NCBI GenBank assembly: GCA_028819255.1
Contig: JAPPMB010000167.1
Span: 91,656 to 128,054 of the forward strand
Source: Bryobacterales bacterium
GTDB lineage: Bacteria > Acidobacteriota > Terriglobia > Bryobacterales > UBA6623
Length of the DNA: 36,399 nucleotides
Direction of reading: 5' to 3'
A program made the translations under genes and the position numbers. This document shows, one piece after another, positions 22,336 to 31,329 of the stretch. How positions within the stretch are numbered: the stretch's first letter is position 1; every line of letters starts with the position of its first letter. The notes under the pieces were generated by a model. The model saw nothing but the letters and a program-made list of their open reading frames with translations. It was not told the origin of the DNA and did not search any database.

Positions 22336-25203
22336 TCAATCGGCCCTGTAGTCGATCCAAACCGGGCTGCCCCAGGCCATGTTGCCGTCGTCCTGTATCA
22401 CTCGCACGTAGTAGTAGTGCGAACCGGGCGCGATGTCCGGATCGGAGTACGAAAAGGTAATTTCCTGCACGTCCGGGTGAGCGGTGTAGACGAACGAGTT
22501 GTCCTTGACGAGGTCGATCTGCCGGATCCTGGAGGTGCCTATGACCCTGATGTCGAAACGCGGCGGCTCCCTCGCCGAGAACTCCTCGCCCATCGCGTGC
22601 CCGCCGGTCTGGAAGTCCACGATGATGTTGTCCGTTGCGGCGTAGGTCCTCCTTGCGTAGAGAGAGTCCCAGATGCCGGCGTAGCTGCGATCGGGCGCGT
22701 ATGCGGCCGCATACGACATGTGCGTGGACCGATGGTCCGAACTCGCGATGAACCCCATCCTGTAGCCCTTCTCCAGAGCGTTCCAGACAAAGCCCTTGGG
22801 CCGCATGTCACCGGACGTGATGTAGCCTCCTACGACGATCCGTTCCGCAGTGGCGCTTCGGGGAGCTCCTAGATACTCGTACGAGTCACGGTTTCCCTGA
22901 TAGATCTCCACCAGCCGCTCCGCTCGCTGCTCGTTGTAGCGCCAGTCCGTTCCCATCTGCGTGGCGGGCGTGTGCGGAATGCTGATGGCCTTCGGCCTCC
23001 CTCCCTCCAGCAGCTGCTGCCATAGGGTCAGAACATCGTCCTCAGCAACGCCGATCGCGCGGTCCCCCAGCTTGATTCGTATGGGGTCGTACCCGCGGCC
23101 CCTCCACACGATGTTCCGGTGGCCGTCCGGGTAGCCCACGGTCCGCTCGTAGTTGAGCACCGGATAGAACGCGCCCGGGATCTTGTAGACGTCCACGGCC
23201 TTGTCGACCATCCGCCACATGTACTTGGTGTCGACCTTCACTGGCAGGACGTGCTCCGACGGGCCGAGGAAGTCCATCCCCGCGGCGTCGATGGCGTACC
23301 GGTACGAGTCATACAGGCTCCCGTCGCTGTATCCGTCAAAGGAGAGATCGGTGTGACGGTGCAGGTCGCCCCAGGTAAGGCTGTATTCCTCGCCGCCGAC
23401 CTCCATCCGGTAGGTCTTCCATATCGGAACGGAGGGCGAGGGAGCGCCATCGTCCACGGCCTCCGGCGCCGGGAGGTCGTCAGTCCCTACGAGGAACTCG
23501 TCTTCGACGGCCCCTCCGGGCACCTGCCCCAACCCGATTCTCCCCGCGTAGACGTCGTATTGCCAGAAGCGACGGTCGTCGGCCGGATAGCTCTTGCCGT
23601 CCGTCTGCGAGACGATCCAGAGGTCTCCGTCACGGCCGACTGCGGCGGCCGGACGCTGTTCGTTGCGCCCGTCCGAAAACGGCAGCCAGACCGGCGGAGT
23701 CCACCCGTTCCCGTCGAACATGGTGACCTTGTAGTCCCAATACGGAAAGATGGACCGCCCCGCCACGGTGGGGGGATTGGCACGGCCAAGCGTGCGCGTC
23801 CGGAGAATCGCCCACACGCGCCCTTTGCCGTCGACCTGCAGCACTGGGTACTCGGTGTAGGTCTGGCGGGCGCTGTCGAGACCAAGCGCCATCCAGCTCC
23901 CCGTGATCGGGCTGGCAGGAAAGCGATGGTCGATGGGAGGCACGGCCCTTGCGATCCGCCCGCGGTCGAGGACCCGGACCTGCGCCTGCCGATGAAAGTA
24001 GAGGCCGCTCTCGCCCCGATGAATCCCGTTGATGCCGTAGTGGTCCTTGCCCCAGTTCGGCCCGCCGTTGTCCCAAGCCATCCAGAGCCGGTCCCGCAAG
24101 TCGTAGGCGAGGCTGACGTGCGCCTGGAAGTCCGCGCTCGCAGTGACGCGCTCGACCGGACCGGGACTGCCGCCGGCGTAACGGCGCAGAAAGATGTCGT
24201 AGTTGCCGTGGCGGTAGCTGTCCCAGGCGACCGCGACCTCCCCGCGGGAGTTCAGGGCAATGGACGGCTCCCAGTCGTTTGCCGGATGCTCAGTCACCTT
24301 TGTCGGGCCGGACCACTCGCCGTCCCGCCGCACCATCAGGGAAATGTCCGTGTTGCCGTCCGCACCGGACTGATAGACCAGATGGACATCCCCGTCCGGC
24401 GAAGCCGCCATGCGTGGAAAGGTGTCGGGCCCGGGACCCCGGGTGAGCGCCTCGCCGACCGGCTCGCCGCCGAGAGCGTAGTCGATGCCGTACAGATGCA
24501 CAACCCCCTCGCTGATCCTCGACGCAACGGCGGTCACGGCGCCGGAACCGGTCGAGCCGAGGGCGACCTGGTGGTAGTCGCCGGGCGGGCCGATCGTCAC
24601 AGCCGGCGTCCAGGTCTCGCCGTCCTCGGAGGACCGGAGCCGAATCGTGTCCGCCCCGTCCTCGAACGCGATCCAGGCTATCCAGACTCGTCCGTCCGGG
24701 CCGATGGCGATCGCCGGGTAGTCGTCGTCGGCAAGGCTTTCCGACATCCGCTGCGAGACGGGCACGCGCTCAATGCGGACCCGGCCATCGAGCCGCTTGA
24801 TCGGCTGGTGATACTTCACGTCGCCCGAGCGAAACTCGGACTCGCCCTGCGCCGTCCTGACGGCAACGACCGTCGAGTCGCCACCATCGACGTCCAGCAC
24901 GATGCCCTTCCAGCGGGTCAGGGGGAAGACTGCCTGGTCCTTCGGCTCCAATTGCAGCCCGCCGTCCCACTGGTTGCCGCATTTCCACGAGGAGCTGTCG
25001 AAGGTCTCCCCGGCGCCGAAATGATGCGATGCCGCAATCGCGGCGCTCCCCGCGCTGACGGACACGGATCCGCTCCAGTCGACCACGGCGGAGTCGCCGC
25101 CCCCAAACGTGATCCTGAAGCGCTGGCCGCCGGCCAGCGGCGAGACGGCGGCTACGGAGAGCGCCAGAACAACGCAGCGGAGGAGCGGTGAGTTCGAAAG
25201 CAT
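22336..25203 (-). CDS. Large secreted beta-propeller plus DUF3604 protein
   Basis: 955 residues from ATG 25203, which starts a clear signal peptide (LLRCVVLALSVAAVSPLAGGQ). The longer frame upstream is rejected. About residues 120-590 contain BNR/sialidase-like propeller repeats, each with a DG-W/V-W string (IAIGPDGRVWIAWIAF, LNSRGEVAVAWDSY, QVDGKGRVWAILRT, VGRDGDLWIVSQ). The C-terminal DUF3604 domain (about 615-955) has PHP-like metal motifs: TWGDLHRHTDLSFDG, a GPSEH triad, ISIPHTPATQ and SSDHRSTHMSYAAAYA, ending YYYVRVIQDDGNMAWGSPVW. The family is a putative phosphoesterase or amidohydrolase of unknown substrate. Co-oriented with the MBL hydrolase downstream, which suggests a shared extracellular catabolic task. 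Confidence 0.88.
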   Translation of the reverse strand: MLSNSPLLRCVVLALSVAAVSPLAGGQRFRITFGGGDSAVVDWSGSVSVSAGSAAIAASHHFGAGETFDSSSWKCGNQWDGGLQLEPKDQAVFPLTRWKGIVLDVDGGDSTVVAVRTAQGESEFRSGDVKYHQPIKRLDGRVRIERVPVSQRMSESLADDDYPAIAIGPDGRVWIAWIAFEDGADTIRLRSSEDGETWTPAVTIGPPGDYHQVALGSTGSGAVTAVASRISEGVVHLYGIDYALGGEPVGEALTRGPGPDTFPRMAASPDGDVHLVYQSGADGNTDISLMVRRDGEWSGPTKVTEHPANDWEPSIALNSRGEVAVAWDSYRHGNYDIFLRRYAGGSPGPVERVTASADFQAHVSLAYDLRDRLWMAWDNGGPNWGKDHYGINGIHRGESGLYFHRQAQVRVLDRGRIARAVPPIDHRFPASPITGSWMALGLDSARQTYTEYPVLQVDGKGRVWAILRTRTLGRANPPTVAGRSIFPYWDYKVTMFDGNGWTPPVWLPFSDGRNEQRPAAAVGRDGDLWIVSQTDGKSYPADDRRFWQYDVYAGRIGLGQVPGGAVEDEFLVGTDDLPAPEAVDDGAPSPSVPIWKTYRMEVGGEEYSLTWGDLHRHTDLSFDGYSDGSLYDSYRYAIDAAGMDFLGPSEHVLPVKVDTKYMWRMVDKAVDVYKIPGAFYPVLNYERTVGYPDGHRNIVWRGRGYDPIRIKLGDRAIGVAEDDVLTLWQQLLEGGRPKAISIPHTPATQMGTDWRYNEQRAERLVEIYQGNRDSYEYLGAPRSATAERIVVGGYITSGDMRPKGFVWNALEKGYRMGFIASSDHRSTHMSYAAAYAPDRSYAGIWDSLYARRTYAATDNIIVDFQTGGHAMGEEFSAREPPRFDIRVIGTSRIRQIDLVKDNSFVYTAHPDVQEITFSYSDPDIAPGSHYYYVRVIQDDGNMAWGSPVWIDYRAD

Positions 25204-25296
25204 TGCGGACGCGGCGGGCGTCGCCCAATCATAGCCGAGGGACCTCGGGCCGGTTTCGGAACGGCACGTGGCCAAGCAGCGTTTCCTGCCTGAAAG

Positions 25297-26082
25297 CTAC
25301 GGACCCGGCACGGCCACGCTCGCCCCGTAGTTGACCACGGTGTCAACGATTGCGATCTCCACGCGGCGGTTCTTGCGGCGGGCGTCGCCTGTGACACCCG
25401 GCACCCGCGGGCTTTCCTCGCCGAAACCCCTCGCCTCGAGAATGGCGTCCGGAATGCCGGCTTCGGCCAGATAGTCCCGCACGGTTGCTGCGCGACGCTC
25501 GGACAAGCCCTTGTTGTATTCCGCATCGCCCTGGTCGTCGGTGTGGCCGTAGACGGAAACGCTGTACCCGTACGAGGCGAGCAGGACACCGGCGATGCGG
25601 CTCAGGATCTCCCTGTCCCGGGCGCGAAGCTCCGCCCTGTCGAACTCGAAGAGCAGAGAGTCCTCTGTGAGCTGGACCACCATGCCGATCGGCGTGCGAT
25701 CGGTTTCGGCAATGCGCCCGAGGGCTTCGGTCATGCGGTCCAGCTCCGCCTCTCGCTGGGCGCGAAGCCGTTCGGCGGCCCGGCGCTGCCGCTCGGCCTC
25801 CGTGTGTGCCGCCTCCGCGTCCGCCCTGGAACGCTGGGCCGCCGACCGTGCAGCGTCCCGCTCCAGAAGGGCCTGCTGCAGGGCCTTGCCGGCCAGCTCC
25901 TCCCGCCCAACGGCGTCCCGCACCCTGTTCAGCAGGCCAAGCTCGACTTCCTTTGATTCCGCGAGGAACCGGTCAAGGGTCTGGACGTGACTCCAGAGCC
26001 GCCACGTGGCGAAGCAGACAGCGAACAGGAGCGGAAGGCAGATGTAGAGTGCAACGCGTTCCATCGCAGGGCGCCGCGGCAT
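25297..26082 (-). CDS. OmpA-family peptidoglycan-associated protein with coiled coil
   Basis: 261 residues, ATG 26082; ATG 26064 is an equal alternative. An N-terminal hydrophobic segment (about 9-27) anchors or exports it. Residues about 35-130 are a long charged coiled coil, rich in Ala, Glu and Arg. The C-terminal OmpA/MotB domain (about 140-250) has FEFDRAELR, SVYGHTDDQGDAEYNKGLSERRA (peptidoglycan diaminopimelate-binding region) and RRKNRRVEI. There is no outer-membrane barrel, so it looks like a membrane-tethered rod reaching the cell wall. Last of the run bamA-skp-zinc finger-OmpA, with 150 empty bases between it and the zinc-finger gene. Confidence 0.9.
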   Translation of the reverse strand: MPRRPAMERVALYICLPLLFAVCFATWRLWSHVQTLDRFLAESKEVELGLLNRVRDAVGREELAGKALQQALLERDAARSAAQRSRADAEAAHTEAERQRRAAERLRAQREAELDRMTEALGRIAETDRTPIGMVVQLTEDSLLFEFDRAELRARDREILSRIAGVLLASYGYSVSVYGHTDDQGDAEYNKGLSERRAATVRDYLAEAGIPDAILEARGFGEESPRVPGVTGDARRKNRRVEIAIVDTVVNYGASVAVPGP

Positions 26083-26232
26083 AGGCTCATTCTCGCAAGG
26101 CGCTTGCAGACGAGCGGCGCACCCAGCGAGGCCGACGAAGGGTCGGCTCCAGAAAACCGGATGCTCCGCCGGGAGACCTCCCCACGAAGCCGACCGCCCG
26201 GGACACGGCGGCGCGATCTGCGTCGATGAGCA

Positions 26233-26532
26233 CTAGAAACGGAACCTGCGCGGATCCTGCTCCGGAATCTCCTTCCGGAACATGTTCAGGAGATGGCGGT
26301 GGAAGGTACACAGCTTGCCGTCAGGCGCAGGCTGTCCGCACTTGATGCAGGCCGCCACCTCGCCGCGTCCCGCGGCCTTCTTTCCGATTCGGTTTCCGTT
26401 CACGTTCCGTCGCGGCCTGCCATTCTGTCTGCCGCCGCGGTGTCCTCTTCCCCCGTAGCGGCCCCGGCCCGGCGACGGTCTTCTGCGCCGTCTTCCGAAC
26501 CTCCCGGATCGCCTGCTGCTCTGCTCGTACAT
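26233..26532 (-). CDS. Small Arg/Gly-rich protein with a CxxC-x8-CxxH zinc-finger-like motif
   Basis: 99 residues, ATG 26532 with AGG about ten bases upstream. The first 50 residues are almost entirely Arg, Gly and Ser with RGG-like strings (RYGGRGHRGGRQNGRPRRN). Then comes CIKCGQPAPDGKLCTFH, a CxxC-x8-CxxH set that could bind one zinc, and a short basic tail ending PRRFRF. The composition suggests binding to RNA or another polyanion, perhaps near ribosomes, but no bacterial family came to mind. It sits 75 bases after skp and 150 before the OmpA gene. The low-complexity N-terminus means the coding call rests mainly on the zinc motif, the ribosome site and the operon position. Confidence 0.62.
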   Translation of the reverse strand: MYEQSSRRSGRFGRRRRRPSPGRGRYGGRGHRGGRQNGRPRRNVNGNRIGKKAAGRGEVAACIKCGQPAPDGKLCTFHRHLLNMFRKEIPEQDPRRFRF

Positions 26533-26607
26533 ATCTTGCCTGCGAGGTGCCCGTTCCAGACGGAACGCGCGCCGAAATCCGTCGCGATGCCTTCGGGCCC
26601 GCGGGTC

Positions 26608-27180
26608 TTAGTTCGCCGGCGCGGCGTCGCCGGACGGATGCGCCGCGTCATAGGCGGTGATGATCGCGTTCGTGATGTTGACTTCGTTGACCGCGTAGAG
26701 CACCGGACTCTGCGGACTCGAGATGTCAAGCACGATATGGAAGCCGTTGTCCTTCGAGTAGGTGTCGATGATGGCCATCATCTTCGAGCCCACCTCGTTG
26801 AACAGCTGGCCCTGCTCCTGCGAGAACTCGCCGCGGGCGTCCTCCACCTCGCGCTGCATGGCCGTCTCGGCCTTCTGAATGTCCCTGTTCAGGTTGCGCA
26901 GCGCCTCCTGGCTCATGGTGTTGGCGCCCTTCTGCAGCTGGTCGCGCATCCGGTTGATCTCGTTCTGCTTGGACTCAAGCCGCTGCTGCGTGGGACGGTA
27001 CTTCTGCTCGAGCTCCCGGATCAGCTTCTGCCCCTCGGCGGTTCGCGAGATCGCTTCCTGTACGTTCAGGATCGCCAGCTGGGTCTGCGCGGCCGCGCTG
27101 CCCGCCAACATTACAGTCGCCAGCAGGGCGCAAAGCGCTGCGCGGGCGGATTCTGGACTTCTGGTCTTTGTTCCAGGCAT
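26608..27180 (-). CDS. skp: Periplasmic OmpH/Skp-family chaperone
   Basis: 190 residues from ATG 27180. The signal peptide ends at AGSAAAQ (about residue 32). The mature N-terminus TQLAILNVQEAISRTAEGQK is typical of OmpH/Skp. A long helical coiled coil (about 50-130, rich in Gln, Glu and Arg) forms the tentacles that cradle unfolded outer-membrane proteins, and a final strand-rich part (GFHIVLDISSPQ and following) closes the body domain. It ferries outer-membrane proteins to BamA, whose gene lies 90 bases upstream in the same direction, the classical bamA-skp order. The gene lacks the lpxD-fabZ-lpxA genes that usually follow. Confidence 0.92.
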   Translation of the reverse strand: MPGTKTRSPESARAALCALLATVMLAGSAAAQTQLAILNVQEAISRTAEGQKLIRELEQKYRPTQQRLESKQNEINRMRDQLQKGANTMSQEALRNLNRDIQKAETAMQREVEDARGEFSQEQGQLFNEVGSKMMAIIDTYSKDNGFHIVLDISSPQSPVLYAVNEVNITNAIITAYDAAHPSGDAAPAN

Positions 27181-27270
27181 TCGCGAATCAGGCGGGCGAA
27201 CCGGCGTCCGGTCCCGCCGCTATCCTCAGAGTACCACGTTTCGGCGCGCCGCGATCACGCTGGCTCCCGG

Positions 27271-30261
27271 CTAGAACGTCCGGCTGATCGTGAACCGGAA
27301 CATCGACCGCCTCTCGAAGAACGGGAGCCATGTCCCGACCGGCCGGACCGCCTCGATGAACGACTGGTAGTTCGGAAACAGCGAGCGGTCCGCCACGATC
27401 GGCGGCCTGAGAAACTCCTGGACGCGCATCGGGTTGTACGCCCAGTAGAAGCGGAACGGCGCGTTGACCACCGGCATCATCACCTGCAGTTCCAGCCCCG
27501 TGGAGCTGCGCATCTTCTGGGTGGGGCCGATGACCCCGATCTGCTCCTGGAATCCGGCCTGCGGGAACTGCTTGTTGAGCTCCAGAGCGCGGTCCGCGTT
27601 CAGGCGCACCTGGTCCTTAAGCAGGATCTTGTTGAACCCGATGTCCCAGAACGGTGCGAGGACCACAGGCCCGAAGAGCTTGATGCGGTATTCGAAGTTG
27701 TACACGAAGCGCGTGTCGCCGCCGGGAAAGTTGAGCCGGTAGACCGGAACCTCCGTGAACAGCGGCACGCGCTCCTCAACGCCGTTGACGATCTGGATCT
27801 GCGTCCGCTCCGTTCCGTTGTCGTTCAGGACCGGAACCTGGGTGAAGTCCGGGATCCACACCATGGGGCTGATCGACCAGATCTGGAAGCCGCGCACATC
27901 GTTCTCGCCGCCCATGAACGAGCGGTTGAAGGGTGGCGGAACGCGCCCGCCGTAGCCGCTCAGGAACGAGATCAGACCCCGCATGGCGATCGTCCGCCGA
28001 CCGCCGTGCGGCTTGAAGTACTTGGCCTCAACGGTCGGCTGGATGAACCGGGCGTTGCCGCCGAAGCCCGCCACGGCCACGCTGGCGTAGACGCTCTTTC
28101 CCTTCGACGGGGTGATCGGATGGTCGACCGTGTTGTAGAAATAGCCCGGGGTGATCTGGCTGGTGGTGATTCCCTCCAGCGAGTTCGGGCCGGACACGCC
28201 TTCGAAGTTCAGGTAGGTGAACAGGTTGGATGCGGACCTGCTGAACGTGACGACGCTCGATCGGCGGAAGCTGTACGTCAGGCTTAGGCGGGCGAAGCTC
28301 CTGCGCAGCGGATAGCTGACAAAAGTGGTGAAGCCTGCGGAGTTCTGCCGGTAGTCGAGGATGTTGTCCTGGCCAAGCGCATTGAACAGGGGGATCAGGT
28401 TGGCGCCGGCGAAGATGGAGGCCTCACGGGCCTGGTTGAAGCTGAAGCGGCTCGAGAAGATCGTGAAGCCCGCCTGGATCGGCTTGTCGAACAGGTACGG
28501 CTCGGTGTAGCCGAATTGCAGAACCCGCTCGCGGCTGCCCAACTGCGCGTCAAAGGAAAGCGTCTCTCCTAGGCCGAGAAAGTTGTTGGTGGCGTAGCCG
28601 AAGCCAATGAAGCTGCCCGCGAATCCGGAGACGCCGCCGTTGAGGTTGATCATGTTCCGGCCGCGCTCCTTCACCTTGAGGGTGAGGTCGACCAGACCGT
28701 CCCGCGTGTTGCGGGTGATCACGGTGTCCGTCTCGGGCCCCTCGGTCTTGATCGGGTCGAAGTAGCCGAGCTGGTTCAGCCGCAGCATGCTGAGGTCCCA
28801 CACGCGCGTGTTGAACATGTCCCCTTCGTCGAGCAGGATCTCGCGCCGGATGACCTTGTCGCGGGTGGTGTTGTTGCCGTCGAACTCGATCCGGCGAACA
28901 AAGAACTGCTTGCCCTCGTCGACGGCCAGGTTGAGGTCGATCTGGGGCGGGTCGTCGTCCTCGCGGAACTCGAAGCTCGGCTCGGCCACGAAGTCGATGT
29001 AGCCGAACTCGCCGTAGAGCTTCTTCAGGTTCTCCATGCCCTTGCGCAGCTTCTCCACATCGAAGATCGAGCCCTCCTGCATGGCGAAGACCGGCCCGAG
29101 AACCTGGTCCGGGACTCGGAACAGCTCGACGTCGGTGAAGCTGAGCTTGCCCCGCACATAGCGGGGACCCTCCTCGACGAGAAGGTTGATGTCCGCGTGC
29201 TTCTTCGGCTTGGCGAAGATCATCGACCACGGAATCATGAAGGTCTTCCGGCCCGGCATGTCGCGGATGTCCAGGTCGTGGCGCAGCACGTTGGCCTTGA
29301 AGTAGCCGCGCTTCTGGTAGGCGTTCCGCAGACGCTCCTTGTCCTCCTCGAGCTTGCGGACGTCGAAGGTCCTCTTGAAAAGGTTCTCCAGCACGATGCT
29401 GCGCGGAATCCCGAGCGGCTTGGTGTTCTTCATCGCCCGCCGGGCGTTCTTGCGGCTCATCACGTCGAGGCCGTCGAAGGAGACCTCGCCGACCTTGACC
29501 TTGGGGCCCTCGTCGATGTTGAAGACGATCTCGACCGACGCGGGAGGAATCTGCCGGACCTCGGGATTGACCTCGGCATACTGCCTGCCGCGCTCTCCGA
29601 GCAGTTCGCGCAGCACGTACACGGCGCGGTTGACCGTGGTGGGATCGTAGCGGGACTCGACGGTCAGTCCGACGTTGCGTTCCTTGAATCGCTCGAGGAT
29701 GTCGGACAGGGTCGCCGACTTGTTGCCTTCGTACCGGATCGTCCGCACCACGCGTCGCTCTGTGACCAGGAAGCGGATGATCTTGCCCTGCTCGCCGTCC
29801 TCGACCTCCAGCCGCAGGTCGTCGAAGTATCCGGTGTTCCACAGGACCATGAAGTCGCGGCGCAGCGTCTGGGCGTCGAACAGGTCGCCCCGCTTGGTGA
29901 AGATGCGGGCCGCGAGGCTGTCGCGCGGAATCCTCCGCGTGCCACGGAAGACCACGTCCTCGACGATGTCCTCGCCGGGTCTCCGCTGCTGCACCTGCTC
30001 CTCCTGCACGTCCTCGAAGGGAGACTGCGCCTCGGGTGTCTCCAGCGGAATGTCCTCGAACGGGGAGACCGGCTGCTGGGCCTGGGCGAGCAGGTACGTG
30101 GGCGCGGCGGGCGGGACGCGGGCCTCGGCGGAACCTAGCCCCCCGGACGACTCGGCGGGTGCCGCCGGTCCGCCGGACGAACCGGCAACCTGGGCGGCCA
30201 CGGATGTGGTCAGGACCGCTGTGAGAAGGACGGCGAGAACTGTCGGACGGCTCGAACGCAT
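27271..30261 (-). CDS. bamA: Outer membrane protein assembly factor BamA
   Basis: 996 residues from ATG 30261, which begins a canonical signal peptide (RPTVLAVLLTAVLTTSVAAQ). An ATG at 30309 would add a polar 16-residue lead and is less likely. A proline-rich linker with two SPFED boxes precedes five POTRA domains (about 80-520). The C-terminal third is a 16-strand barrel. The lid-lock loop-6 motif MGGENDVRGF is present near residue 783, and the C-terminal FTISRTF matches the beta-signal of outer-membrane proteins. It folds barrel proteins into the outer membrane. POTRA 3 contains a long extra loop (PGRKTFMIPWSMIFAKPKKH), so the protein exceeds the usual 800 residues. Followed by skp. Confidence 0.96.
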   Translation of the reverse strand: MRSSRPTVLAVLLTAVLTTSVAAQVAGSSGGPAAPAESSGGLGSAEARVPPAAPTYLLAQAQQPVSPFEDIPLETPEAQSPFEDVQEEQVQQRRPGEDIVEDVVFRGTRRIPRDSLAARIFTKRGDLFDAQTLRRDFMVLWNTGYFDDLRLEVEDGEQGKIIRFLVTERRVVRTIRYEGNKSATLSDILERFKERNVGLTVESRYDPTTVNRAVYVLRELLGERGRQYAEVNPEVRQIPPASVEIVFNIDEGPKVKVGEVSFDGLDVMSRKNARRAMKNTKPLGIPRSIVLENLFKRTFDVRKLEEDKERLRNAYQKRGYFKANVLRHDLDIRDMPGRKTFMIPWSMIFAKPKKHADINLLVEEGPRYVRGKLSFTDVELFRVPDQVLGPVFAMQEGSIFDVEKLRKGMENLKKLYGEFGYIDFVAEPSFEFREDDDPPQIDLNLAVDEGKQFFVRRIEFDGNNTTRDKVIRREILLDEGDMFNTRVWDLSMLRLNQLGYFDPIKTEGPETDTVITRNTRDGLVDLTLKVKERGRNMINLNGGVSGFAGSFIGFGYATNNFLGLGETLSFDAQLGSRERVLQFGYTEPYLFDKPIQAGFTIFSSRFSFNQAREASIFAGANLIPLFNALGQDNILDYRQNSAGFTTFVSYPLRRSFARLSLTYSFRRSSVVTFSRSASNLFTYLNFEGVSGPNSLEGITTSQITPGYFYNTVDHPITPSKGKSVYASVAVAGFGGNARFIQPTVEAKYFKPHGGRRTIAMRGLISFLSGYGGRVPPPFNRSFMGGENDVRGFQIWSISPMVWIPDFTQVPVLNDNGTERTQIQIVNGVEERVPLFTEVPVYRLNFPGGDTRFVYNFEYRIKLFGPVVLAPFWDIGFNKILLKDQVRLNADRALELNKQFPQAGFQEQIGVIGPTQKMRSSTGLELQVMMPVVNAPFRFYWAYNPMRVQEFLRPPIVADRSLFPNYQSFIEAVRPVGTWLPFFERRSMFRFTISRTF

Positions 30262-30467
30262 TGGCTGGGGCTGGCTATCAGTGTGATTCGCCTGGGCTCG
30301 GGTGGCCATCAAGGCTGGCTGATGGGCTCATGATCGGAATACGCATGCTCCTCTATGGCCGTTTCAACCGAATTGACTGGAGCTGGAGGCTCGGAAAAGA
30401 CTGGAGAGCACCCGACCTGTTCAGGCGGAAACACCAGAATGGCCGCCGCCCGCTACAGGGAGATCCC

Positions 30468-30494
30468 CGAATTCAATCGGGACGCTTGAATTCG
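30468..30494. repeat. 9-bp inverted repeat overlapping the end of the secreted-protein gene
   Basis: CGAATTCAA (30468-30476) and TTGAATTCG (30486-30494) pair perfectly around nine bases, spanning the stop codon of the gene at 30473. Without a T-tract on either side it is at most a weak transcription stop or an mRNA 3'-stabilising stem between this gene and bamA. Confidence 0.45.
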
Positions 30495-31144
30495 ACGAGA
30501 AACTCTCCCAAAGGTCCATCGTAGCTCAACTCGAGATGCTTGCGCTTGATCTTTGCGGGAATCTCGAAGTAGAGGTATCCGGACACCGGCTGCTCATGCG
30601 CCTGCAGGGGCAGTTCCATGGCGTGGAGGCGGCCCAGCACGGAATCGTCGCTGTGCTCACGCTGCTCGACCGTCTGCCGTCCCTCCCCCGAAGTTCCGCC
30701 TCCCACGACACCGGGAGGACCGCCGAGGCGCCGCGGCCTGCCGCCGGTGCCCGGCGCACCGGGCCAGATCGGAGCGTTTGGATCGTCCGCAAAGACCGAG
30801 CCCGACGACTTCCGGCCCTCGGTGCCGAGTGCCAGGACGGCCGTTCCCGCGATCCGGTCGGGTGTGACAGCGGGAGACGTGTCGTTGTTGTTCCGGGCGC
30901 GAATGAGAAAGTCGGCTCGCTCCAGGTTCACACTGGATCCATACAGCGGCAACACCTTCAGCTCGACGAAGATCACCTCGCCGTCAAAGCGGTCCCCGGC
31001 CAGGCGCTGGATCTCGGAAGCGTCCCGGACGAGACGGGCCTGGAACTGGGCATCCGGAAGCTCTCTCTGGTACCAGTCCGGCAACGGGGCCGCCGCAAGT
31101 GCCGGAATGAGGAGCGAACCCAGTAGCAGCAATCGTCGTGCCAT
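30473..31144 (-). CDS. Secreted hypothetical protein
   Basis: 223 residues. ATG 31144 is chosen because GGGTGG lies just upstream; a GTG two codons earlier is possible. The signal peptide (LLLLGSLLIPALAAAPLPDW) directs export. The mature protein has strand-rich N- and C-terminal parts (DFLIRARNNNDTSPAVTP; SGYLYFEIPAKIKRKHLELS and LGEFLVEFKRPD) around a Gly/Pro-rich flexible centre (about 115-155). I recognise no family. The alternating hydrophobic strands suggest a beta-sandwich. It precedes bamA by 212 bases on the same strand, so a link with envelope assembly is possible but only positional. Confidence 0.75.
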   Translation of the reverse strand: MARRLLLLGSLLIPALAAAPLPDWYQRELPDAQFQARLVRDASEIQRLAGDRFDGEVIFVELKVLPLYGSSVNLERADFLIRARNNNDTSPAVTPDRIAGTAVLALGTEGRKSSGSVFADDPNAPIWPGAPGTGGRPRRLGGPPGVVGGGTSGEGRQTVEQREHSDDSVLGRLHAMELPLQAHEQPVSGYLYFEIPAKIKRKHLELSYDGPLGEFLVEFKRPD

Positions 31145-31329
31145 GTCCACCCGTCGCTCAGTCTACCCCAACTCCGGGACTGCTGTCGCGAGGTCTCGCC
31201 CGCCTGCCCTCCTCACAACGGTCTTCCGCCCCTGGGCCTGGCGGCCCCAGCGGCGCGGCCTTCGTGACGCGGCTTTGACTAGACACGAAATTCGTGCCGT
31301 CCTGTTCGAGGGACAGAAAGACCGGCACC

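Noticed and set aside
23119..25191. Plus-strand open frame of 690 codons
   Set aside because: Antisense to the DUF3604 gene, with no ribosome site or family pattern.
26293..28287. Plus-strand open frame of 664 codons
   Set aside because: Antisense to the zinc-finger gene, skp and bamA; composition of a reverse-frame shadow.
30282..30350. Small open frame (about 22 codons) with AGAGGAG close to its ATG in the bamA leader, minus strand
   Set aside because: The spacing to the ATG is too short for a good ribosome site and the peptide shows no pattern of a leader peptide.
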